From: Candidatus Mediterraneibacter stercorigallinarum
GTDB lineage: Bacteria > Bacillota > Clostridia > Lachnospirales > Lachnospiraceae
Length of the DNA stretch: 13,617 nt
Direction of reading: 5' to 3'
Assembly: GCA_019116185.1 (NCBI GenBank)
Contig: DXCD01000042.1
Span: forward strand, 1-13,617
The notes under the pieces are model-generated. The model saw only the letters and a list, made by a program, of their open reading frames with translations. It did not search any database and was not told the origin of the DNA. Shown here piece by piece: positions 1-6,126 of this stretch; the stretch's first letter is position 1; the number at the start of each line of letters is the position of its first letter. A program made the position numbers and the translations under genes.

Positions 1-156
1 TGGATGCCTGAGGCGGAGCCGAATCGTCCACTGTTCAATTGTTTTTAGCCGTGCTTCCTGCCTTTGTAGACTTTCCCAGATTACGGATCAGGAACCGAAG
101 CCACACATCCGCCCTCTGCGAATACGTCTTGAAAAACCCCGCTGTTTCCGAATGAT
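1..156. other. Unassigned left edge, no supported gene
   Basis: This stretch lies downstream of the WYL regulator, which reads leftwards. Short open frames cross it on both strands, but none has a ribosome binding site or a recognisable protein sequence. One plus-strand frame is open from the edge to a stop at 46-48 and could be the tail of a truncated neighbour, which cannot be decided here. I see no convincing rho-independent terminator for the regulator. Confidence 0.4.
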
Positions 157-1176
157 TTACTCCAACAAAGGGTCCCCGACAAATCCAGATTGATATTGAT
201 GCAACAGCCGTACTCCTTCTTCTTTCATCATTTCCACCACTTTCTCGGGCCCCAGGATCCGTACGTCTTTCCCCAGACTGAACACCCACCCCAGGAACTG
301 CGGACTGACAGCCACGTTTACGTAAACGGTAAAAGTGCCGTTGTTTCCGGGGATGATGCGGATATCCTGCCCGAACCGGTCGATCAGGATGCCGGCCATA
401 TGGTCTGAAGCTTCGAGGGCTACGCGGGTTTCTTCCCCGCCGTACATACCGAACAGCTGCCGGGAGTATCCGGGAATATCTATGGAAGAAAAGGCGTCTC
501 TGCCTTCGCGCTTTTGGGCAGTGGCAGAGATTTTCAGCATTTTGTCAACACGGTAATGGCGGATCTGCCTGGAGGCGGAATCGTATCCGATCAAGTAGTA
601 ATTCTCGTTGTCCCATACGAGCGCCCAGGGGCTGACATGATACCATGCGCCGTTATGGCGGAGAACCATTTCTTTTTTTACATTCCACTGAAAATATTGG
701 AATCTGATGCGGGAATCAGCGTTGATCGCGGTGTGAATTTTGTCAACATTATAGTAAATGCTCTCGTTCATTGTCTTGACGCGGCCGGAGATCAGGGCCT
801 GTCGGTGGAGCTGCTTTGCCTCGTGCCTGCTGACAAGGCTTTCCAGTTTCTTTATGAGCTCCCTGGACTTTCTCTCGGTAATGAATCTTGCGGACTGGAC
901 AGAATCTACCAGGAGTTTCAGCTCTGCCAGTTCGAACTCTCTTTCTCCTATATGGTAAGTCCAGTCATTCCCTTCATGCTCTGTTATAATGTCTATGCCG
1001 AAGGCACGTAGTTCTTCGAAATCCGAATATAAGGTCTTCCTGTCCGCGCTGATGCCCCGGGCATTAAGCCTGTCTATAATATTCTGGCGCGAAAGCCCGT
1101 GCCCGTCATCTGTTTCTTCCATTAATATTTTTATCAGATATAAAAGTTTCAGTTTTTGGTGTTTTCCCTTTGCCAT
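157..1176 (-). CDS. WYL-domain transcriptional regulator
   Basis: A 339-residue cytoplasmic DNA-binding regulator. The N-terminus (about residues 8-65) is a winged helix-turn-helix of the HTH_11/DeoR type, with a recognition region around DRKTLYSDFEEL. The middle (about 135-215) is a WYL domain, with conserved segments FQYFQW, HVSPWALVWDNENYYLIGY and RHYRVDKM. The C-terminus (about 240-325) fits a WCX extension. Length and order are typical of the family. The WYL domain is known to bind nucleic-acid-type or nucleotide ligands in several regulators, but the ligand and targets here are unknown. The start is the ATG at 1176, preceded by AAGGAGG with a rather long 12-nt spacing; no in-frame start lies closer. 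The gene is divergent from a 33-residue protein gene, which is the obvious candidate target besides itself. Certain as to family, uncertain as to role. Confidence 0.9.
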   Translation of the reverse strand: MAKGKHQKLKLLYLIKILMEETDDGHGLSRQNIIDRLNARGISADRKTLYSDFEELRAFGIDIITEHEGNDWTYHIGEREFELAELKLLVDSVQSARFITERKSRELIKKLESLVSRHEAKQLHRQALISGRVKTMNESIYYNVDKIHTAINADSRIRFQYFQWNVKKEMVLRHNGAWYHVSPWALVWDNENYYLIGYDSASRQIRHYRVDKMLKISATAQKREGRDAFSSIDIPGYSRQLFGMYGGEETRVALEASDHMAGILIDRFGQDIRIIPGNNGTFTVYVNVAVSPQFLGWVFSLGKDVRILGPEKVVEMMKEEGVRLLHQYQSGFVGDPLLE

Positions 1177-1200
1177 AGCAGAACCATGCCTCCTTGATGT

Positions 1201-1232
1201 TATCTGTATTTAAGGATCATGCGGTACAGATA
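1201..1232. repeat. Inverted repeat, candidate autoregulatory operator
   Basis: TATCTGTA (1201-1208) and TACAGATA (1225-1232) are a perfect 8-bp inverted repeat separated by 16 nt. It covers the predicted start of transcription of the WYL regulator, immediately downstream of its -10 box, which is where a repressor would act. Arm spacing of about two helical turns (24 bp centre to centre) would suit a dimer bound on one face. Binding by the neighbouring regulator is inference. Confidence 0.45.
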
Positions 1233-1237
1233 CTTTT

Positions 1238-1266
1238 ATTTTAACAGAACTTCCGGCTGATGAAAA
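1238..1266 (-). promoter_or_regulatory. Promoter of the WYL regulator
   Basis: On the minus strand: -35 TTTTCA (1266-1261, 4 of 6), a 17-nt spacer ending in TGT, and -10 TAAAAT (1243-1238, 5 of 6). The TGn before the -10 makes it an extended -10 element. Predicted transcription start is near 1231. Confidence 0.55.
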
Positions 1267-1360
1267 TAAGAGGGTGGGAAGTTTTTCGGACACCTATCAG
1301 GGTAGAATATAACCATAGAAACCAGATAAAAAGAAAGTCGGCAGAAAGAGGGAGCAATTT

Positions 1361-1462
1361 ATGAAAGGATATTTGGTAAGCGATGGTTACATGGGTTATG
1401 TGGATGGAAGGTATATGTTATTTGCAAGTGAAAGTGATTACCGGGAATATATGAATGATTGA
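1361..1462 (+). CDS. Small Gly/Tyr-rich protein, 33 residues
   Basis: A short open frame starting ATG AAA GGA TAT, with an SD-like GAGGGAG about 7 nt upstream. The product begins MKGYLVSDGYMGYVDGRYML and ends SDYREYMND. It has six tyrosines and five glycines in 33 residues and no signal peptide or membrane segment. The repeated G-Y-x-G-Y / DGRYMLFAS pattern suggests a small beta-hairpin fold. I recall similar tiny proteins in Lachnospiraceae genomes but know no assigned function. It is divergent from the WYL regulator, and a possible -10 (TAGAAT 1303-1308 or TATAAC 1308-1313) lies upstream with a poor -35, so expression may need an activator. Its stop codon is just before the -35 of the next gene. 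Confidence 0.6.
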   Translation: MKGYLVSDGYMGYVDGRYMLFASESDYREYMND

Positions 1463-1467
1463 TCCGG

Positions 1468-1495
1468 TTGACGGATCCAGATGCTGTGATAGAAT
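1468..1495 (+). promoter_or_regulatory. Promoter of the methyltransferase gene
   Basis: -35 TTGACG (1468-1473, 5 of 6), 16-nt spacer, -10 TAGAAT (1490-1495, 5 of 6), with TG at 1487-1488 giving an extended -10. Predicted start near 1502, leaving a leader of about 35 nt before the ATG at 1538. Confidence 0.7.
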
Positions 1496-1537
1496 CATGG
1501 TATAACAGAGGAAAGGATTCAAGATTGGTGAGTATCT

Positions 1538-2065
1538 ATGCGGTATGTGAATCACTATGAGTCTCCGCTCGGCGGCATTCTGCTCGCGGCAGATGAGACC
1601 GGTCTGACAGGGTTATGGTTTGAGGGGCAGAAGTATTATGCCCGGACCCTCGAACCGAAGCATGAGGAAAGAGATCTTCCTGTATTTGGTGAAACGAAAA
1701 AGTGGCTGGACATTTATTTCTCCGGGCAGGAGCCGGATTTTATGCCTGCTGTCCATATGATCGGCACGGAATTTCAGATCATGGTATGGGAAATTTTGAG
1801 GCAGATCCCATATGGGGAGGTTATTACATATGGGGACATTGCGCGGAGGATTGCTGAGCGGAAGGGACTCGGGCATATGTCCGCCCAGGCGGCAGGCGGC
1901 GCGGTAGGACATAATAAGATCAGTATTATTGTTCCATGCCATCGTGTCGTGGGAGCGGATGGAAACCTGACCGGATATGCGGGAGGGCTCGACAGAAAAA
2001 TGAAGCTGCTGGAACTGGAGAAGGCGGACATGGACGGGCTGTTTGTCCCGAAGAAGGAACGCTGA
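1538..2065 (+). CDS. ogt: Methylated-DNA--protein-cysteine S-methyltransferase (MGMT/Ogt)
   Basis: A 175-residue suicide DNA repair protein that transfers the alkyl group from O6-alkylguanine (or O4-alkylthymine) to its own cysteine. The N-terminal domain (about 1-75) is the ribonuclease-like methyltransferase_1N region. The C-terminal DNA-binding domain (about 77-162) has TEFQIMVWE, IPYGEVITYGDIA and the active-site PCHRV with Cys134 as acceptor. The asparagine hinge is Asn126. At the place of the arginine finger of human MGMT (Arg128 in ARAVGGAM) this protein has Gln117 (AQAAGGAV). I believe this is common in Firmicute Ogt-type proteins. Because the cysteine is present it is not an ATL (alkyltransferase-like) protein. 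There is no Ada-type AdaA domain. SD is weak (GGTGAG, 6 nt before ATG). It has its own promoter and probably forms a single-gene unit. Confidence 0.93.
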   Translation: MRYVNHYESPLGGILLAADETGLTGLWFEGQKYYARTLEPKHEERDLPVFGETKKWLDIYFSGQEPDFMPAVHMIGTEFQIMVWEILRQIPYGEVITYGDIARRIAERKGLGHMSAQAAGGAVGHNKISIIVPCHRVVGADGNLTGYAGGLDRKMKLLELEKADMDGLFVPKKER

Positions 2066-2098
2066 TTTTTTTCAAGTAAATAATGTCCGTTTTTTCCG

Positions 2099-2126
2099 TT
2101 GAAAATGAGATGAAATCCTGTATAAT
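2099..2126 (+). promoter_or_regulatory. Promoter of the MATE exporter gene
   Basis: -35 TTGAAA (2099-2104, 5 of 6), 16-nt spacer, perfect -10 TATAAT (2121-2126). Predicted start near 2133, leader of about 48 nt. Confidence 0.75.
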
Positions 2127-2180
2127 AGAAAATCGTGCGAATAAAATTTCAAGAGCGGATTACAGGAGAGGACATTAATT

Positions 2181-3545
2181 ATGAGTACGAACAAGACAAG
2201 TGATATGACTGTGGGAAGCCCGGCAAAACTGATCATCCGTTTTATGGTTCCTATGTGTCTGGGAAATATATTTCAGCAGTTTTACAATATAGCGGACTCT
2301 ATTGTGGCAGGACAGTTTATCGGAGTTGATGCTCTGGCAGCGATTGGAAGCACGGGTTCTTTGATGTTTTTTGTGACAGGATGGCTCAATGGGCTGAGCA
2401 GTGGATTTGCGATTCTTGTATCCCAATGGTTCGGCGCGAAGCAGTATGACAGGATGCGGCATTATGTGGCGATGTCCGTTCTTCTGTCCGTGGCATTTGC
2501 AGCAGTGATGACTGTGGCGTTTTCTGCCGCGAATGTGCCGATTCTGCGCATGATGAATTATTCGGACAGCATCATGCCGGATGTCAGAGGCTATATGGGC
2601 ATTATCTATGCCGGGCTCATCGTGACAGCGGCATATAATTCTCTGGCAGCTTTTTTAAGAGCACTGGGAGATTCCAAGTCACCGCTGTATTTTCTGATTA
2701 TCTCTGCGGCGATCAATGTTGTACTGGATATTGTCTTTATCGTCAATTTCGGAATGGGGGTTGAAGGCTGTGCGTACGCTACGGTCATCGCGCAGGGAAT
2801 CTCTGCCCTTATGTGCTTTTTGTATATTGCGAAAAAATATCCGATCCTGCATTTGAAGAAAGAGGATTTCAGGATCTCTCTTCAGAGCCTGGGCAGACTG
2901 CTGGCGCTGGGGATCCCGATGGGGCTTCAGTTCTCGATCACCGCGATCGGAACGATTATCGTGCAGGGGGCTGTGAATGTATATGGGGAAGTCTATATGG
3001 CGGGATTCTCTGCGGCAGGCAAACTCCAGAACATTATTAACACCGTGTTTGTGGCGTTTGGGGCAACGATCGCGACTTATGTGGGGCAGAACCGCGGCGC
3101 GGGAAAGAATGACCGTGTTAAGACGGGTGTGAGATATACACAGATTATGATCCTTGCATGGAGCGTCATTACTATGGCAGTTGTATATTTTGGCGGAAGA
3201 TATATGACATGGCTCTTTGTCAGCCCGAGTGAAACAGAGGTTGCAGATGTCGCTGTTATGTATTTCCGCGCGGTATTCTGGTGCTATCCGTTCCTGGGCA
3301 GCATCTTCCTGTACCGAAATGCGCTTCAGGGAATGGGATATGGTCTTGTGCCTATGCTGGGCGGTGTCTTCGAGCTTGTGGCAAGAACAGTGATCGTTAT
3401 GCTGGTGGCAGGGCGGACGAGTTTTACAGGTGTATGCCTGGCTGATCCGGCTGCATGGATCGCTGCGCTGATTCCGCTGATTCCGTATTATATCTATGTC
3501 ATGCGCAAATGGGGACGAAGGCAGAAAGACCAGGCTCTACATTAG
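2181..3545 (+). CDS. MATE family multidrug/metabolite exporter
   Basis: A 454-residue polytopic inner-membrane protein of the MATE (MatE, NorM/MepA/DinF-like) family, which exports organic cations or other small molecules in exchange for Na+ or H+. About twelve hydrophobic helices are visible, in two homologous halves: residues about 15-225, and about 235-445 after the cytoplasmic linker around KKYPILHLKKEDFRIS. Family-typical segments are PMCLGNIFQQFYNIADSIVAGQ in helix 1, QWFGAKQYDRMRHYV after helix 2/3, and ALGIPMGLQFSITAIG at the start of the second half. Length is normal and the frame is intact. SD AGGAGAGG lies about 9 nt upstream. It is transcribed alone from its own promoter and converges with lon; its last codons and stop lie in the shared terminator hairpin. 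Substrate cannot be predicted. Confidence 0.92.
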   Translation: MSTNKTSDMTVGSPAKLIIRFMVPMCLGNIFQQFYNIADSIVAGQFIGVDALAAIGSTGSLMFFVTGWLNGLSSGFAILVSQWFGAKQYDRMRHYVAMSVLLSVAFAAVMTVAFSAANVPILRMMNYSDSIMPDVRGYMGIIYAGLIVTAAYNSLAAFLRALGDSKSPLYFLIISAAINVVLDIVFIVNFGMGVEGCAYATVIAQGISALMCFLYIAKKYPILHLKKEDFRISLQSLGRLLALGIPMGLQFSITAIGTIIVQGAVNVYGEVYMAGFSAAGKLQNIINTVFVAFGATIATYVGQNRGAGKNDRVKTGVRYTQIMILAWSVITMAVVYFGGRYMTWLFVSPSETEVADVAVMYFRAVFWCYPFLGSIFLYRNALQGMGYGLVPMLGGVFELVARTVIVMLVAGRTSFTGVCLADPAAWIAALIPLIPYYIYVMRKWGRRQKDQALH

Positions 3546-3557
3546 AGCCTGGTCTTT
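3525..3557. terminator. Bidirectional terminator shared by the MATE and lon genes
   Basis: AAAGACCAGGCTCT (3525-3538) and AGAGCCTGGTCTTT (3544-3557) form a perfect 14-bp stem with a 5-nt loop (ACATT). The stem lies inside both coding ends: MATE stops at 3543-3545 and lon at 3537-3539 on the other strand, so the reading frames overlap by 9 bases. Each strand has a short T run (TTT) at the 3' side, with A's at the 5' side, as in bidirectional terminators. The U tract is short, so efficiency may be modest. Confidence 0.75.
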
Positions 3558-5840
3558 CAGTACGTCTGAGACCTTCTTGACAGGTATGATCTTCAATTTG
3601 TCTTTCACTTCATCTGCCACATCTTCCAGATCCTCCGTGTTATCAATAGGTATATAGACCTTTTTGATGCCCGCCCGCTGGGCTGCCATCAGTTTCTCGG
3701 GGAGTCCTCCGATCGGCATGACGCCTCCGCGCAGGGACACCTCGCCGGTCATGGCGCAGTCCGTGTCAACGGCTTTCCCGGTGATAAGGGAAGCGAGCGC
3801 CGTGGTGAGCGTAATGCCGGCAGACGGTCCGTCTTTTGGCACTGCCCCGGCGGGTACATGGATGTGCAGATCATGATCCTCCAGGATCCGGCTTTCTTTC
3901 GGGTAGAGGGAGCGGACCAGGGTGAGGGCGATCTGGACGGATTCCTTCATCACATCGCCGAGCTGCCCGGTGATCAGAAGCTGCCCCTTGCCTTTGGTGA
4001 GCTTGGTCTCTATGAAGAGGATCGCTCCGCCGGCACGAGTCCATGCAAGGCCGGTCACCACGCCGGGAATCCGGGACGAAAGCTTCTGCTCTGACCGTAG
4101 CTGTTTTCTGCCCAGGTATTCGGTAAGATTCCCCTTTGTGACAGAGATGGTGATATCTGCCGCTGTACCGTCCGCAGAATCGTTTTGCCGGGAAGAATTT
4201 TTAACTAATTCTACCGCTGCTGTGCGGCACAGTGTTTCGATTGATTTTTTCAGATCGCGGACGCCGGATTCCATTGTGTATTCGTCTATGATCTCGCGCA
4301 GCGCTCCGTCTGTTATCTTCAGCATTTTCTTTTTGATGCCCATGGTATCCATTGCCTTTGGTATGAGATGCTTCTTGGCAATGTGGAATTTTTCCACCGC
4401 TGTGTATCCGGGGAATGAGATCACTTCCATACGGTTTAACAGCGGCTCGGGGATGGTGTCTGTCGAGTTCGCCGTGCACACAAAGAGGACATTGGACAGA
4501 TCATAGGGCACATTCATGTAATGGTCTGTGAATGTGCTGTTCTGTTCCGGGTCAAGGACCTCGAGCAGCGCGCTTGCCGGATCTCCGCCATAATCCTTGG
4601 CAAGTTTATCCACCTCGTCAAGTACCATGACCGGATTCGAAGAACCGCTTCGTTTCATGGCTTCCATGATCCGGCCGGGCATAGCGCCGATATAGGTTCG
4701 CCGGTGTCCGCGGATCTCTGCCTCGTCGCGGATGCCGCCCAGGCTGATCCGGATATATTCACGACCGAGAGCACGGGCGATGCTCTGTCCGATGCTGGTT
4801 TTTCCTGTGCCTGGCGCTCCCACGAAGAGCAGGATTGATCCATACTGTTTCTGGTTCAGCGCCATGACCGCGAGCTGCTGGATGATGCGCTGCTTTACCT
4901 TTTTTAAGCCATAGTGGTCTTCGTCCAGGATCTTTTCCGCACGCTGCAGATCGATCGGAGTGAGCGCAGGGGCTTTCCAGGACAGGCTGGTGACAAAATC
5001 AAGATAGTCGTACAGAAGTCCGTATTCATGGCTCTCTTTTCCTTCCTGTCTCATGCGGTTGAGCACTTTTTCTGCCTCCCGCCGGGCTTCTTTGTTCATG
5101 CCGGATTCGGAGATTTTTTTCTCGAATTTTCTCACATCGGATATATTCTCCGGGTGCATGTCATCCAGCTCTTTCTGGAGGTAGTTGATCTGTTTTTTCA
5201 GGGCAGCCTCGCGGTAGAGCTGCTCCTGTCCGTCTTTTTGCGCTGCCTGTGCTTCCACAGAGACTTTAGCCACTTCCATGAACTCGTTGACCGCTTTTTC
5301 GATGAGAGAGTATCTTGCCTTTACGGAGTCTTCCGCCAGGATGTCATATTTTTCCTGCACGGAAAGATTGAGGTACTCGGATAATGAAGACACCAGGTCA
5401 TAGATATTCTTTCTCTGGAGAATGAATCCTCTTGCCCAGAGGCCCCACTGATATCCCTGTACGAAACGGAGAAGGTCGGCGCGCACTTTGCTGAAGATTT
5501 GCTGCTGCTCCCCGGCTGAGAGATCATTTACAGACGGGCGGACCGCAAAAGCCGCGCGGACTGCGCCGTCTTCGATCGCAGGACTTAAGACCTCCACCCG
5601 GTCGGTCGTGCGGATCTGGATCACATCTTCTTCTGAAATACTTTCTACTCTGGCAGACAGACCGACAGAATAGAAGTCTTCTGCCTGAAGACGGTCTCCT
5701 TCGGTTTCGTTTTTAAGAAGCACAAAGAGCAGATCCGTATCGGGTTTTAATTCGTCTGCCCGTTCTGCAAAGTAGTCTTTTTTAAAATAATAAGTTACAT
5801 CAGGTAAAAGTAATATATTATAAACAGGCTGTATGAACAT
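3537..5840 (-). CDS. lon: ATP-dependent Lon protease
   Basis: A 767-residue cytoplasmic AAA+ serine protease that degrades misfolded and regulatory proteins. N-terminal substrate-recognition domain about 1-185; a coiled coil follows (about 190-270, QKDGQEQLYREAALKKQINYL region). The AAA+ module has Walker A GAPGTGKT at 341-348, Walker B VMVLDEVDK with Asp408-Glu409, and an arginine finger region LLNRMEVISFPGY. The protease domain has catalytic Ser673 (KDGPSAGIT) and Lys716 (GGLPEKLMAA). The family is usually about 770-800 residues, so this is complete. Start choice: the longest frame begins at 5855, but that ATG is part of the ribosome binding site (ATGGGAGGA); the ATG at 5840, 6 nt after GGGAGGA, is the likely start. 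A CIRCE operator lies just upstream, so HrcA repression and heat induction are expected. It is divergent from a J-protein gene and convergent with MATE. Confidence 0.97.
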   Translation of the reverse strand: MFIQPVYNILLLPDVTYYFKKDYFAERADELKPDTDLLFVLLKNETEGDRLQAEDFYSVGLSARVESISEEDVIQIRTTDRVEVLSPAIEDGAVRAAFAVRPSVNDLSAGEQQQIFSKVRADLLRFVQGYQWGLWARGFILQRKNIYDLVSSLSEYLNLSVQEKYDILAEDSVKARYSLIEKAVNEFMEVAKVSVEAQAAQKDGQEQLYREAALKKQINYLQKELDDMHPENISDVRKFEKKISESGMNKEARREAEKVLNRMRQEGKESHEYGLLYDYLDFVTSLSWKAPALTPIDLQRAEKILDEDHYGLKKVKQRIIQQLAVMALNQKQYGSILLFVGAPGTGKTSIGQSIARALGREYIRISLGGIRDEAEIRGHRRTYIGAMPGRIMEAMKRSGSSNPVMVLDEVDKLAKDYGGDPASALLEVLDPEQNSTFTDHYMNVPYDLSNVLFVCTANSTDTIPEPLLNRMEVISFPGYTAVEKFHIAKKHLIPKAMDTMGIKKKMLKITDGALREIIDEYTMESGVRDLKKSIETLCRTAAVELVKNSSRQNDSADGTAADITISVTKGNLTEYLGRKQLRSEQKLSSRIPGVVTGLAWTRAGGAILFIETKLTKGKGQLLITGQLGDVMKESVQIALTLVRSLYPKESRILEDHDLHIHVPAGAVPKDGPSAGITLTTALASLITGKAVDTDCAMTGEVSLRGGVMPIGGLPEKLMAAQRAGIKKVYIPIDNTEDLEDVADEVKDKLKIIPVKKVSDVLKDQALM

Positions 5841-5861
5841 ATGGATTCCTCCCATCTTTTG

Positions 5862-5888
5862 TCAGCACTCTGACCTTGAGAGTGCTAA
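5862..5888. promoter_or_regulatory. CIRCE operator (HrcA binding site) upstream of lon
   Basis: TCAGCACTC (5862-5870), nine bases, GAGTGCTAA (5880-5888). The CIRCE consensus is TTAGCACTC-N9-GAGTGCTAA, so 17 of 18 arm positions match, with exact spacing. On the minus strand it begins directly after the lon -10 box, covering about +2 to +28 of the predicted transcript, which is the classical HrcA repressor position. The ATG of lon follows about 20 nt further on. Confidence 0.93.
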
Positions 5889-5913
5889 TTGCTTTATTAT
5901 AGAAAATTAGCAC
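5882..5913. repeat. Extra CIRCE-like half-site forming a second inverted repeat around the lon -10
   Basis: GTGCTAATT (5882-5890, including most of the right CIRCE arm) and AATTAGCAC (5905-5913) are a perfect 9-bp inverted repeat with a 14-nt interior holding the lon TATAAT box. TTAGCAC at 5907-5913 is a third copy of the CIRCE half-site. Confidence 0.6.
5896..5901 (-). promoter_or_regulatory. -10 box of the lon promoter
   Basis: A perfect TATAAT on the minus strand (5901-5896). The -35 at 16-18 nt is poor (for example TCGCTG). A perfect TTGACA exists at 5932-5927 but 25 nt away, so it would instead have to pair with a weak TAATTT at 5909-5904 (17-nt spacing). Either way the start falls at or just before the CIRCE element. 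Confidence 0.55.
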
Positions 5914-5986
5914 AGAAACAGCGAGATGTCAATAGAGACCGATTTCCAAAAGCGGTATTCGTTCGGGTGAAAAGGGCTATGGAATC

Positions 5987-6015
5987 TTGACATCATAAAA
6001 AATACTTGTTATATT
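5987..6015 (+). promoter_or_regulatory. Promoter of the J-protein gene
   Basis: Perfect -35 TTGACA (5987-5992), 17-nt spacer, -10 TATATT (6010-6015, 5 of 6), with TG at 6007-6008 giving an extended -10. It should be strong and constitutive for the housekeeping sigma factor. It leaves a leader of about 105 nt before the ATG at 6127. No CIRCE overlaps it; the nearest is about 100 bp upstream, serving lon. Confidence 0.8.
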
Positions 6016-6126
6016 ACAAATAGAACAAAATGACGTTTTATGTCTTTGAAAAGGATGTTCTAAAATATAGATAACACGCAGAGTTTATCCGCTTCTATGC
6101 GGTTATGATGCAGGAGGGTGATTACA

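Noticed and set aside
35..289. 84-residue minus-strand frame at the left edge
   Set aside because: Its first half is an out-of-frame shadow of the WYL gene and it has no SD; the tail resembles no known protein.
514..1011. 165-residue open frame on the plus strand inside the WYL regulator
   Set aside because: Fully antisense to a well-supported gene, no SD, and the protein matches nothing recognisable; a shadow frame.
5841..5855. Upstream ATG at 5855 as the start of lon
   Set aside because: This ATG is part of the SD (ATGGGAGGA) serving the ATG at 5840.
5871..5879. TGACCTTGA in the CIRCE spacer as a CtsR box
   Set aside because: Only one partial GGTCA half-site is present; CtsR needs a tandem heptad repeat.
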